Part shown: positions 8,975 through 17,802 of the stretch, in pieces
Layout of the letters: every line of letters starts with the position of its first letter
How positions within the stretch are numbered: position 1 is the first letter of the stretch
Assembly (NCBI RefSeq): GCF_024346975.1
Contig: NZ_AP024885.1
Span: 744,001-808,000, forward strand
DNA: 64,000 nucleotides
Reading direction: 5' to 3'
Source: Vibrio neonatus
Lineage (GTDB): Bacteria > Pseudomonadota > Gammaproteobacteria > Enterobacterales > Vibrionaceae
Made by a program: the position numbers and the translations under genes
The notes under the pieces: model-generated
What the model saw: the letters and a program-made list of their open reading frames with translations, nothing else
Told to the model about the DNA's origin: nothing
Databases searched by the model: none

Positions 8975-11900
8975 TTAGTGAAAATCACGAGAATGACTTG
9001 CTAGCTGTGCTAGTTCATCACTGATGTCAATTAATTGACCTGCAATAATGTGTATTACCTCGCCTTCTTTTTCTATAATCCCTTTTACTTTTAGTATCTT
9101 AGCGGTTAAATAACTCTTCTTTTGCGCTCTAGCGGTTGCTTGCCACACCACTACATTTATGTTGCCTGTATCATCTTCTAGAGTGAAAAAGGTAATGCCT
9201 CCAGCGGTATGAGGTGATTGCCTACCTGTGACCACACCAACTACAGTGACCATTGATTGATGAGGCTGGTGGATCAATTGGTTTTGTCGAACGAACTTTC
9301 CTAATTTATTCTCTTTTTCGAGCAGAGTAATGGGATGTTGATTTAGGGATAGTCCAGTGGCGGAATAATCCTCGATCAACGCTTCGTAATCATTGGTTTG
9401 AAAGACATAATCCGGCTTAATTTGCGCGCTATTTAGTTGATTAAAGAGTGGCAGATCTTCTACAGAATCCATTAACTGCCAACGAGTAGAGTAGCGATCA
9501 CCGGTAAGATCATACAGTGCATTGGCGGAGGTAAGAGCGTGCAGCTGTTGTCGATTGATACCAATATTTTTGATTTGTTGGATATGCGTAAACCCTTTTG
9601 CAGGGCGGGCGGCTAACAGTTGCTCTCGGCTATTTTGCGAGAGTCCTTTGATCAGTTTTAAACCTAATTGAATACTACTTATATTATTGTTTCTGACGAT
9701 GCTGTGATCATCATTAGACTGATTAATGCTGATAGGATGCACATTCACGCCATGTCGTTTGGCGTCTTGTAGTAGTTGGTTAGACGAATAAAACCCCATC
9801 GGCTGACTATTGAGTAGGGCTGTATAAAACTCAGCTGGATAGTAATATTTGAGCCACGCAGAGCAGTATGCAAGCACGGCAAAAGAAGCAGAGTGACTTT
9901 CTGGAAATCCATATTCACCAAAACCACAAATCTGTTCAAAAATTTTCTCGGCAAAGCGACGCTCATAGCCCCGACAGAGCATCCCTGAAATCAGCTTATC
10001 GCGAAACTTAAATAAATCGCCATTTTTTTTCCAAGCGGCCATAGCACGGCGCAATTGGTCGGCCTCTCCACCACTAAAGCCCGCCGCCACCATCGCCAAT
10101 TTAATCACTTGTTCTTGAAATATTGGGACGCCTAAGGTTCTTGATAGAACACTTTCTACCTCTTGGGAAGGGTACGAAATAGCTTGTTCTCCATTTCTGC
10201 GCTTTAAATAAGGGTGAATCATATCGCCCTGTATCGGGCCGGGCCTGACAATAGCGATTTGAATCACTAAGTCATAATAACAGCGCGGTTTAAGGCGCGG
10301 TAACATGCTCATTTGAGCTCGTGATTCTATTTGAAAAACACCTATGGTATCGGCCTTTTGTAGCATGGTGTACACCTTAGGATCGTCTTGTAAGCGAGTG
10401 ATATCAGCAATACTAAGTTGTCGCTGATGATGACGTTCAATTAACTGAAAGCAACGCTTGATGGCACTTAGCATTCCCAAAGCAAGTACATCAACTTTGA
10501 GTAGCCCTAAACTTTCTAAGTCATCTTTATCCCATTGGATAATGGTTCGCTCGGGCATAGCGGCGTTTTCTACGGGCACTAATTCATATAAAGGGCCTGC
10601 TGAAATAACAAAGCCGCCCACGTGTTGCGATAGATGACGAGGAAAGCCGATGATTTCGTCGACTAGTTGTATAAATAACTGTCCTTTTAAAGAATCAGGT
10701 TTTAGCCCCAGTTCATAAATTTGCGCTTGCCAATTTAAGCCGACATCACGGCGATTAATGTTTTTGATGAAAAAATCGAGTTGAGTTTCATCTATGGCTA
10801 ATGCTTTACCCACTTCTCGAATGGCACTTTTTAATCGATAGCTGATGACAGTGGCGGCAAGAGCGGCTCGCTCACGTCCATATTTTTGATAAATATATTG
10901 GATGACTTCTTCACGACGTTGGTGTTCAAAATCCACATCAATATCGGGCGGCTCATTGCGCTCTTTACTGATAAAACGTTCAAACAGGACTGATATTTGT
11001 CTAGGATCGACAGAGGTGATTTCTAAGCAATAACACACCACGGAGTTTGCAGCAGAGCCTCTGCCTTGATACAAAATCCCTTTTTGTTTGGCGAACATCA
11101 CCACATCATGAATGGTTAAGAAAAAATGGGCATAATTAAGCTCATCAATGAGTTTGAGTTCTTTATCTATGGTTATCTGAACACTTTTAGGCACGCCATT
11201 TGGAAACCGCAGCTGCTTACCTTGATTAACCAGTTGGCATAAATGAGCAAATGGCGTTACAGAGCGTGGCACGATTTCAGCAGGATATTGATAGCCTAAG
11301 CTGGCTAAGTTAAAAGAACAGCGACAGGCTATATTGTGGGCTTCTTCTAGCCACTCTTTACGGAAGAGTTTGCTCAATTTGGGTTTATTGCGCAGAGCTC
11401 GCTCTGTATTAGTCAGTAGGTGCTCACTTATATTTGCCACGACGGCATTATGCTTGATTGCGACAAGGGTATGTTGCAGTGCAAGACGCGTGGCGTTATG
11501 CATTAATACCCCGCCACATGCAGTAATCGGGATAGTGTATTGATGAGCAAGTTTTTGATTGTAGTCTAGGTATTGTTTATCTGTGTTGGTGAGGTGCCTT
11601 TGTAGCCCAAGCCATAGTCGCGCACTGTGTTGTTTGGTTAGCCATTTTGCCCAATGGTGATCATATTCTTGCATCTGTGGTAGCCAGATAATCAAGCAGT
11701 GCTTAATGGAGAGTATGTCCCATTGTGATAGTGAATACTTACCTTTATCACTGCGTCTGCGCGCGTTAGTGATGATGCGAGCTAACTCAGCATAGGCTTG
11801 TTGGTCTGGGCATAGCAGTATAATTTGGCACTCTTGGTCTAACCAAAACATACTACCGACGATAAGTTTGATGCTGAGTTGCTTATCCTTAATTGCGGTA

Positions 11901-12061
11901 TGCGCTCTAACGACTCCCGCTAAAGAGCACTCATCGGTTATAGCCAGCGCTGAATAGCCGAGAAAATCAGCTTGCGTGATGAGCTCCTCGGGATGCGAGG
12001 CTCCGGTTAAAAACGAAAAATTGCTCTGACAAAAGAGCTCAGCATATTTAAAAGTAGACAT
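8975..12061 (-). CDS. dnaE2: Error-prone DNA polymerase DnaE2 (ImuC)
   Basis: C-family DNA polymerase of 1028 residues, the catalytic unit of the SOS mutasome with ImuA and ImuB. An N-terminal PHP domain (about 1-200) precedes the polymerase core with GRGSAANS (about 333-340) and the catalytic acidic motif PPDIDVDF (Asp near 373 and 375). A helix-hairpin-helix region and an OB fold (VTVVGVVTGRQSPHTAGGITFFTLED) follow. The C-terminal tau-binding domain of replicative DnaE is absent, as expected for DnaE2. ATG 12061 is chosen over TTG 12067. It is the last gene of imuA-imuB-dnaE2, 50 bases after imuB. Confidence 0.95.
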   Translation of the reverse strand: MSTFKYAELFCQSNFSFLTGASHPEELITQADFLGYSALAITDECSLAGVVRAHTAIKDKQLSIKLIVGSMFWLDQECQIILLCPDQQAYAELARIITNARRRSDKGKYSLSQWDILSIKHCLIIWLPQMQEYDHHWAKWLTKQHSARLWLGLQRHLTNTDKQYLDYNQKLAHQYTIPITACGGVLMHNATRLALQHTLVAIKHNAVVANISEHLLTNTERALRNKPKLSKLFRKEWLEEAHNIACRCSFNLASLGYQYPAEIVPRSVTPFAHLCQLVNQGKQLRFPNGVPKSVQITIDKELKLIDELNYAHFFLTIHDVVMFAKQKGILYQGRGSAANSVVCYCLEITSVDPRQISVLFERFISKERNEPPDIDVDFEHQRREEVIQYIYQKYGRERAALAATVISYRLKSAIREVGKALAIDETQLDFFIKNINRRDVGLNWQAQIYELGLKPDSLKGQLFIQLVDEIIGFPRHLSQHVGGFVISAGPLYELVPVENAAMPERTIIQWDKDDLESLGLLKVDVLALGMLSAIKRCFQLIERHHQRQLSIADITRLQDDPKVYTMLQKADTIGVFQIESRAQMSMLPRLKPRCYYDLVIQIAIVRPGPIQGDMIHPYLKRRNGEQAISYPSQEVESVLSRTLGVPIFQEQVIKLAMVAAGFSGGEADQLRRAMAAWKKNGDLFKFRDKLISGMLCRGYERRFAEKIFEQICGFGEYGFPESHSASFAVLAYCSAWLKYYYPAEFYTALLNSQPMGFYSSNQLLQDAKRHGVNVHPISINQSNDDHSIVRNNNISSIQLGLKLIKGLSQNSREQLLAARPAKGFTHIQQIKNIGINRQQLHALTSANALYDLTGDRYSTRWQLMDSVEDLPLFNQLNSAQIKPDYVFQTNDYEALIEDYSATGLSLNQHPITLLEKENKLGKFVRQNQLIHQPHQSMVTVVGVVTGRQSPHTAGGITFFTLEDDTGNINVVVWQATARAQKKSYLTAKILKVKGIIEKEGEVIHIIAGQLIDISDELAQLASHSRDFH

Positions 12062-12111
12062 GTTCAATTTATGAATACATTACAGTTGAATGCTAGAAGG
12101 TAAGTTGCTCA

Positions 12112-13599
12112 TTAGCTGAATACTCCCTGAATGAACCATTCTTTAGTTGGGGTTTTGTATATCCATAACCAGCGGCCATTGTGTTCTCGCGCTATATAGT
12201 AATCACGGTTAATTGAGTTTCCATCCCACCATCCGCTATGAATACGCTCAGGACCTTGGATAATTTCAACCTTGCTATGGAGAGGTTTAGGTTTGGGATA
12301 GATAAAACTAGGGCGAGTGAGTTTTACTTGTGTGTGATTTTTTTCTGGCTTTGAAAAGGCAGGAACATAGGTAGTACTGAGCTCAGGCCTAGGATCGTGA
12401 TTAGAGGCAATACCTTGTACCGCTTTTGGACCTAACTTAGCTTGTAATAAAGAAAGCAGCTCTAAAGGTGATATTTCCCCTGTGTGTTGATCAAATAGGT
12501 CAACTTTGGTGGCCGGCGTTTCTCCCATACGCATCACTTGTAAGCGGATGGATAGAATAGGTGAACTAACCTGAATGGATTCAAGCGTCAGTTTAGACAG
12601 TTGTAGCCACTTAGCAGAAAGGTAGTCACCAATAGCAGAATAGAAGGTGATCTCCTGCTGTGATTGATCCCTTTGATAAAGGCTAAGTTGAATTTCGTAG
12701 GCCACTTTATCTCTTAGCTTTAAAAAGCTTTCCATTTGTTCTAATAAGCGGCTTAGCGGTGCGATTAAGCAGTGAGTATGCTCAATTTCATACAATAAAT
12801 TGAGGTGCTGATTAAAGTGAGCGGGCGGATGATAATACTGCACAGGGTGCTTAAATTGACCGAGTAGTCGCCCCACATAGTTGACGACTTGGATATCAAA
12901 ACGGCGCGCAATGTCCGTCATATTAAGAGCGGTAAGCTGCGCTAAATTATGTACGCCAATACGAGCAAGTTTCGCTATATTTGCCGTACTAAGCTCAGTG
13001 GTAATGAGTGGGCGCTGTAAAACAGATTGTTCGATAGTGTCTTGATCATCAGTAATACGATCACAGTGAGTTTCAGCTAAAAGCTTAGCCGCAAGAGGAG
13101 AAAATGCGGTGGCATAGTGATAGTTCAGATGCAGTTGATTAAGGTGCTGTGAGATGGTTTTCCAGTAACTATTGAGGTTGCGATAAAGGGTTAGCATATT
13201 AGAGACCTTAAGTAGCAAGCCCTGCTCTGGGAAGAGAGTAATGTCTGAGGTATACACATACAACCATTGTGCAACTTGCTGTAATTTATCGATTTCTATT
13301 TGCTGTTGATAAGGAAATACTTGCAGTTCGGCGCACAGTGAAGCAGCGCTACCTAATCCCATTCCTAATGTTATGCCTTTATCTGAAGCTACCTGATTGA
13401 GCTGTATGATCTTGTGTTGCTCAACAATACAGATAGCGGGGTTTTGTGTTGGATCATGGGGTATAAGTTGATTGTTAAGCCCATTTTTTGCTTGAGGGTT
13501 GAACGCGACTTTAGAGCTGTTTGCAGAATCTAAAGTTGAGTCTGCAAACAGCGTATCTAATTGCAATTTTGGGAAATGAATATACAGCCAAAGGTTCAT
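12112..13599 (-). CDS. imuB: Y-family-like mutasome protein ImuB
   Basis: Y-family polymerase homologue of 495 residues that bridges DnaE2 to the beta clamp in SOS mutagenesis. The usual first catalytic Asp motif is replaced (residues 5-12 YIHFPKLQ), and the second acidic motif (SxDE) is not found where FPEQGLLLKV stands, so it should be catalytically dead like other ImuB proteins. The C-terminal end YYIAREHNGRWLWIY...WFIQGVFS is typical of ImuB. ATG 13599 overlaps the imuA stop by ATGA, arguing against an ORF start further upstream and for translational coupling. It has an unusual Gln/Asn-rich insertion near residues 22-45. Confidence 0.9.
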   Translation of the reverse strand: MNLWLYIHFPKLQLDTLFADSTLDSANSSKVAFNPQAKNGLNNQLIPHDPTQNPAICIVEQHKIIQLNQVASDKGITLGMGLGSAASLCAELQVFPYQQQIEIDKLQQVAQWLYVYTSDITLFPEQGLLLKVSNMLTLYRNLNSYWKTISQHLNQLHLNYHYATAFSPLAAKLLAETHCDRITDDQDTIEQSVLQRPLITTELSTANIAKLARIGVHNLAQLTALNMTDIARRFDIQVVNYVGRLLGQFKHPVQYYHPPAHFNQHLNLLYEIEHTHCLIAPLSRLLEQMESFLKLRDKVAYEIQLSLYQRDQSQQEITFYSAIGDYLSAKWLQLSKLTLESIQVSSPILSIRLQVMRMGETPATKVDLFDQHTGEISPLELLSLLQAKLGPKAVQGIASNHDPRPELSTTYVPAFSKPEKNHTQVKLTRPSFIYPKPKPLHSKVEIIQGPERIHSGWWDGNSINRDYYIAREHNGRWLWIYKTPTKEWFIQGVFS

Positions 13600-14270
13600 G
13601 CGTGTTGCCTCTTGTGTAGAGGAAAAGGAATGACTTGGTGCAAAGGCTTTTGAGTACAAAGTTGCGGCCAGCGGTGACTTAAATCGACGCTAAAGGCTTG
13701 TTGTTGCCATCCGCCGCGACGTTTAATCACATCTACCGTCATTCCGCTTTCTGTTGCATTGAGTTGTACGCTAAGAGGAATGGGTAGCGAAGCACTATTT
13801 TGGCGGTCGAGATTAAAATGTACGTTTAATGCTCGGCCTTTTTCGGCTGCAATTTGTAAACGCCTGGCTTGGTGCACCTCCAATTGTGGATGCCATAAGC
13901 ACACGCAGGCGCAACTACCGCTTTTTAAGCATTGCTCTGCCGCCCATAAGTCGTGTTTAGTACTGTCTATAACTAAGACGTTATGAGGGGCAATACCTTC
14001 AGTTTCAAAATAATGAGCGCATGGCAGGGCAGGTGGGTTAATCAATACCAAGCTGCGATCTTGAGTGGTTGATTGCAACATAGGGGTCAGTAACCTCAGT
14101 TCACCAATACCGAATTCAGATTGGATCTCCATAAGCCCCATTTTTGGGAAACCTTCTAGATGTTGATCCCATTCACTAAAGTAAGACGGCTGATTAATTA
14201 AAGGGATGTTTTGCTCTGAACCCTTCCAAATCAATTGCTTACGCTGTAATAAATCAATAATATTTTGCAT
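13596..14270 (-). CDS. imuA: RecA-like mutasome protein ImuA
   Basis: ImuA/SulA-related RecA-fold protein of 224 residues, the first gene of the SOS mutasome operon. It contains the sequence FGIGELRLLTPML near the start of the fold and ends with a basic tail. A longer frame starting at 14291 would put the start inside the LexA box, so ATG 14270 (MQNIIDLLQRKQLIWKG) is chosen. The stop overlaps the imuB start (ATGA). Expression should be induced by DNA damage through LexA. A canonical Walker A is not evident, in line with the degenerate ATPase site of the family. Confidence 0.88.
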   Translation of the reverse strand: MQNIIDLLQRKQLIWKGSEQNIPLINQPSYFSEWDQHLEGFPKMGLMEIQSEFGIGELRLLTPMLQSTTQDRSLVLINPPALPCAHYFETEGIAPHNVLVIDSTKHDLWAAEQCLKSGSCACVCLWHPQLEVHQARRLQIAAEKGRALNVHFNLDRQNSASLPIPLSVQLNATESGMTVDVIKRRGGWQQQAFSVDLSHRWPQLCTQKPLHQVIPFPLHKRQHA

Positions 14271-14279
14271 AATAAATAC

Positions 14280-14295
14280 CTGTATATACATACAG
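14280..14295 (-). promoter_or_regulatory. LexA box of the imuA-imuB-dnaE2 operon
   Basis: CTGTATATACATACAG fits the gamma-proteobacterial SOS box CTGT-N8-ACAG perfectly, with the preferred alternating TA core. It ends 10 bases before the imuA start codon. Confidence 0.93.
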
Positions 14296-14456
14296 TATAT
14301 TTAACTTTGCATGAGACGCAAGTGACAATATAGATCTGCCTATAAATTAACCATAAATGCAGGTGGCAAAGAGTGACAATGAAGTTTGGATAAAGGGCAA
14401 AGGGTAAAGGGCAATAGGAAGTTGGAGGAGCTGGAGCGCTTGAAAGTAAGGTGCTG

Positions 14457-14489
14457 TGGGTATTAGGCTTTTAGAGTGCCTAATACCCA
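14457..14489. terminator. Hairpin between GGDEF-EAL gene and imuA
   Basis: Perfect 12-bp inverted repeat TGGGTATTAGGC / GCCTAATACCCA with a 9-base loop, 19 bases after the GGDEF-EAL stop. No T-run follows on the minus strand, so it may act as an mRNA-stabilising or weak terminating hairpin. Confidence 0.6.
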
Positions 14490-14507
14490 GTAAATAGAGG
14501 TAAACGC

Positions 14508-16805
14508 TTAGGTAACGTCTGGATTGTGTTGTAATAAGAGCGCTTCAAAGTCTTCTTTAGAGAGCGCTTTACTGTAGTAATATCCTTGGGCAAATTCACA
14601 ATGCTGTGTTTTTAAGTAGTTTTGATCCCACTGAGTTTCAACCCCCTCAGCAACCACTTTCAGCCCTAGTGCTTTTGCCATAGCAATAATGGCATTGACC
14701 AGTTCTTGCGAAGAAGGGTTTGTTTCCATATCTTGCAAGAAGGAACGATCGATTTTGAGCTTACTAAATGGAAACTTCTGTAGGTAACTTAACGCCGAAT
14801 ATCCGGTACCAAAATCATCAATAGAAAAGTGCGCGCCAATTCGTTTGATCTCTTCTAATATTTGCACCGTTTCGATGTTGTTGTTAAAGAGTAAGCTTTC
14901 CGTAATTTCAATATCAAGTAAGCTGGCATCTAGCCCCGAATTACTTAGGGCAGTTAAGATACTTTCAATTAATGTTTCTTGCTGTCTAAATTGAGCGGCA
15001 GAAAAGTTTACAGCAATGGAAAGCGGTTGAATGGCTTGCCATTGTTGAGCTTGGTGACAGGCAGTATGTAGCGCCATATGCCCTAACTTATGGATAAGCC
15101 CATTTCTCTCTGCAATAGGAATAAATTCATCTGGCGGTACAAAGCCAAGTTTGTCATCCCACCATCGCATTAAGGCTTCTGCGCCGGTGATTTTTTTACT
15201 TTCTAGATCAATAATCGGCTGATAGTAGATCTCTAATTTATTATCGTTAATTGCTTGGCGTAGCCTAGCATCAATATCCAAGCTTCTTTGAACATCGGTA
15301 TTCATGCTTGCTTCATAGAAGCTAAAGCCATTTCGCCCCTCTTTTTTCACTCGATACATCGCAATATCAGCATGTGCCATTAGCTCTTCGGTGGTTTTGC
15401 CATCTTGAGGGTACATGGACATGCCAATGCTGGTGGAGATGAAAAATTGGCTGCCGTTAAGCTGAAAAGGCTGTTCAAAGATGGTTAACAGTTTAGAGGC
15501 TAAGGTTTGAGCTTCTTTCTCTGAGCTTAGGTTAGGGATAACCAATAAAAATTCATCCCCGCCAATGCGCGCAACCACATCGGTTTTACGAACTGATTGA
15601 CGTAAACGCTTAGCTGTTTGCACAAGAAGTCTATCGCCGGCTAGATGACCTAAGGTGTCGTTGATTTGTTTGAAATCATCAAGGTCAATGAACATAACTA
15701 ACACGTTGACATCATCTCGCTTCGCTTGCAGCAAGGCATGCCTTAGTTTTTCATCGCCCGATTTACGGTTAGATAGGCCGGTTAAAATATCGTGACTGGC
15801 TTGATAAGCCAGTTCTTTTTCAAACATTTTACGCCTGTCTATCTCTGTTTTAAGACGATGGTTCTGCCGTGTTAATACCGCTTGTTGGTTATGTGTTTCT
15901 TCAATTTTAGTGGTGAGTATTAGGTTAGTATTGTTAATTCGTAATGAGTAGTACAGTCCTAAAATAACGGGCACCGCCAAGAAGGACAGCGCGATAGTAA
16001 ACCAAGTTGATGTGATTATCTGGCTTTCTGATATCGGTGCAAACCAAGCGTGCAGACTAAACGGGGTGTTCGCTACTTTTTGATTAAAGTACAAAGTGTT
16101 TGAGTGATGATCACCCGATGAATCAAAAGTATCCCAAATAGGCAGTGCACCGTGCACGGTAGAGAGCGTAAGTTGGCTATTACTGAGTTGATATTCTTGG
16201 GTAGTAAGTAGGTTTATGATGGATTCATTTTTAACATCACCCACTAAAATACCGACGACTTCACCATTGAGATAAACGTTTTGTAATGCTCGAATAACGA
16301 TATGATCATTTTCGACCAGAATATCAATTTCGTGATCGACAGTTTGCATTTTTTTAAATGGAATACTGCTTAAATCAAACGGGATTTTTGGGCTTGAATC
16401 CGCAATAATGTTTGAATTAAAGCCAACCAGAAGCATTCGATTAAATTTAGCGTTTTCATGTAGATGCGGGTTAGGGTTGGTATGGCGAATCAAGTTACGG
16501 CGCAACTGCAGTAAACTTGATCCTAATCCGTATTGCATGGACATACCAGAAGCAAGGTTTGCGAAAAACGTATACGTCGTTTTATGCTGGGCAACTTCAC
16601 TCAATTCTTTTTTGGTCGTCTCAAAGAAGTAACCAATGGATTCTGAATAAATTTTTACATTCAGATTCAGCTCATTCAACTGTGATTCTTTGAGGCGATT
16701 TTGCCCAGCATTAGTGACAACAATCATTAATAGCAAGTAAGCGCCTAGAAGAAATCCTCCCATGAGAATGGCATTGCGGCGATTTAATCTAAGCTTCATA
16801 TTCAT
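14508..16805 (-). CDS. Membrane GGDEF-EAL protein, c-di-GMP turnover
   Basis: 765 residues: TM helix (about 12-31), periplasmic sensor region (32-265), second TM (266-288), coiled segment (295-332), GGDEF domain with GGDEF at 415-419, then EAL domain with EAL at 543-545, DDFGTGYSAL and VAEGVET. An allosteric RxxD I-site is present at 406-409, so the cyclase motif is intact and the EAL motifs also look intact; net activity cannot be told from sequence. Its ATG overlaps the stop of the solute-binding protein gene (ATGA), which strongly suggests that the binding protein is its periplasmic partner, as in the NspS-MbaA pair of Vibrio cholerae. The hydrophobic-TM-bounded loop is a Cache-like sensor at most; I cannot assign it. 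Confidence 0.9.
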   Translation of the reverse strand: MNMKLRLNRRNAILMGGFLLGAYLLLMIVVTNAGQNRLKESQLNELNLNVKIYSESIGYFFETTKKELSEVAQHKTTYTFFANLASGMSMQYGLGSSLLQLRRNLIRHTNPNPHLHENAKFNRMLLVGFNSNIIADSSPKIPFDLSSIPFKKMQTVDHEIDILVENDHIVIRALQNVYLNGEVVGILVGDVKNESIINLLTTQEYQLSNSQLTLSTVHGALPIWDTFDSSGDHHSNTLYFNQKVANTPFSLHAWFAPISESQIITSTWFTIALSFLAVPVILGLYYSLRINNTNLILTTKIEETHNQQAVLTRQNHRLKTEIDRRKMFEKELAYQASHDILTGLSNRKSGDEKLRHALLQAKRDDVNVLVMFIDLDDFKQINDTLGHLAGDRLLVQTAKRLRQSVRKTDVVARIGGDEFLLVIPNLSSEKEAQTLASKLLTIFEQPFQLNGSQFFISTSIGMSMYPQDGKTTEELMAHADIAMYRVKKEGRNGFSFYEASMNTDVQRSLDIDARLRQAINDNKLEIYYQPIIDLESKKITGAEALMRWWDDKLGFVPPDEFIPIAERNGLIHKLGHMALHTACHQAQQWQAIQPLSIAVNFSAAQFRQQETLIESILTALSNSGLDASLLDIEITESLLFNNNIETVQILEEIKRIGAHFSIDDFGTGYSALSYLQKFPFSKLKIDRSFLQDMETNPSSQELVNAIIAMAKALGLKVVAEGVETQWDQNYLKTQHCEFAQGYYYSKALSKEDFEALLLQHNPDVT

Positions 16806-17743
16806 GTATCGTTACTTTTGTGAGCCTTAAAGTAGTCACTGTAATAATAAAATACAGAAGGGTAATATTTTTCAACTAGCTGATTGTAAGTACCATTACG
16901 TCGAATTTCCCTTAAATAATCATTAAAGGCTTCACGTAGTTTAGGTGAATCTTTTCTAAAGCCTGCAGCCATAAACTGTTCTTCAGAAATTGGGCCGATA
17001 ACTTTAATTTCACCAGGCCATTTTTCTAACGCAATTAAAGTGTCTGGAACATCGAGCAGTGTGTTATCTGCATCTTTATTTAATATCGCAGGGACCATTT
17101 CATTTAACTTGCGAGCTTTTTCAGGAAGAATGATATTAGCCCCAGTTTTGTACAGATCATACAAGTTAGGGTCTAGGCATGTCTGTTCCATAGCTAACAC
17201 ATTTTGATCTTTGAGCAAGGTCTTCACGGCATCAATGTCTTTATCGACACTATTGCTTGGGGAAATAGGTTGTAGCTCTGAGTCAGCGCGAGAAATTAAC
17301 CATACAGCAGAAGGGAAGTAGTCATCAGAGAAGTCAATTAGTTGCTCTCTCCACGGGAGAATGGTTGCGCCATTAGCGATCACATCACCTGTAATCGGCA
17401 CTTTTTTACCGTACTGTATGACGTTGTCTTTATAAATGGCTTCTTTTCCTGTGAGGTCACCAAAAGCGCTATTCCAAGTGCTTGGAACAAATTGGTATTC
17501 AACGCCTAAGTACTTAGCAAAGCCTTGTATGAGTTCAATATCTAAGCCTTGAGCCGTATAGAGACCATCGGTGTTGATATAGTTGACAAAGTTGGCGTAA
17601 GGGATGCCAATGTGACGAATTACACCTGCTTTTTTGACATCGGCTAAGTCATAGGCATAACTTGGCTTGATAACAAATAATAGAGCGATGCAAAGACTTT
17701 TTATGATGGTGAATGTGGTCTTTGTTTTTATCATTGCCTTCAT
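16802..17743 (-). CDS. Periplasmic family-3 solute-binding protein (sensor partner)
   Basis: 313 residues with a signal peptide (cleavage near Ala30, SYA-YDLADV) and an SBP_bac_3 fold typical of amino-acid-binding proteins: GLDIELIQGFAKYLGVEY near the start and LREIRRNGTYNQLVEKYYP at the end. No ABC permease or ATPase gene is near; the next gene, overlapping by 4 bases, is a GGDEF-EAL protein. It is therefore likely to sense a periplasmic ligand and not to feed an importer. The upstream gene is a Tat-exported PLP enzyme 59 bases away, separated by a hairpin. The ligand may be an amine or amino acid handled by that enzyme; this is inference. Confidence 0.85.
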   Translation of the reverse strand: MKAMIKTKTTFTIIKSLCIALLFVIKPSYAYDLADVKKAGVIRHIGIPYANFVNYINTDGLYTAQGLDIELIQGFAKYLGVEYQFVPSTWNSAFGDLTGKEAIYKDNVIQYGKKVPITGDVIANGATILPWREQLIDFSDDYFPSAVWLISRADSELQPISPSNSVDKDIDAVKTLLKDQNVLAMEQTCLDPNLYDLYKTGANIILPEKARKLNEMVPAILNKDADNTLLDVPDTLIALEKWPGEIKVIGPISEEQFMAAGFRKDSPKLREAFNDYLREIRRNGTYNQLVEKYYPSVFYYYSDYFKAHKSNDT

Positions 17744-17759
17744 CCTTGAAATATAAAGT

Positions 17760-17785
17760 AGGGCTTACATTAGCAAGTAAGCCCT
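17760..17785 (-). terminator. Intercistronic hairpin between PLP-enzyme and binding-protein genes
   Basis: AGGGCTTAC / GTAAGCCCT stem of 9 bp with an 8-base loop. On the minus strand it is followed by ACTTTATATTT, a poor T-run. It lies 17 bases after the PLP-enzyme stop and may act as an attenuator between the two genes. Confidence 0.55.
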
Positions 17786-17802
17786 AGGCTGTTAAGCGAA
17801 TA

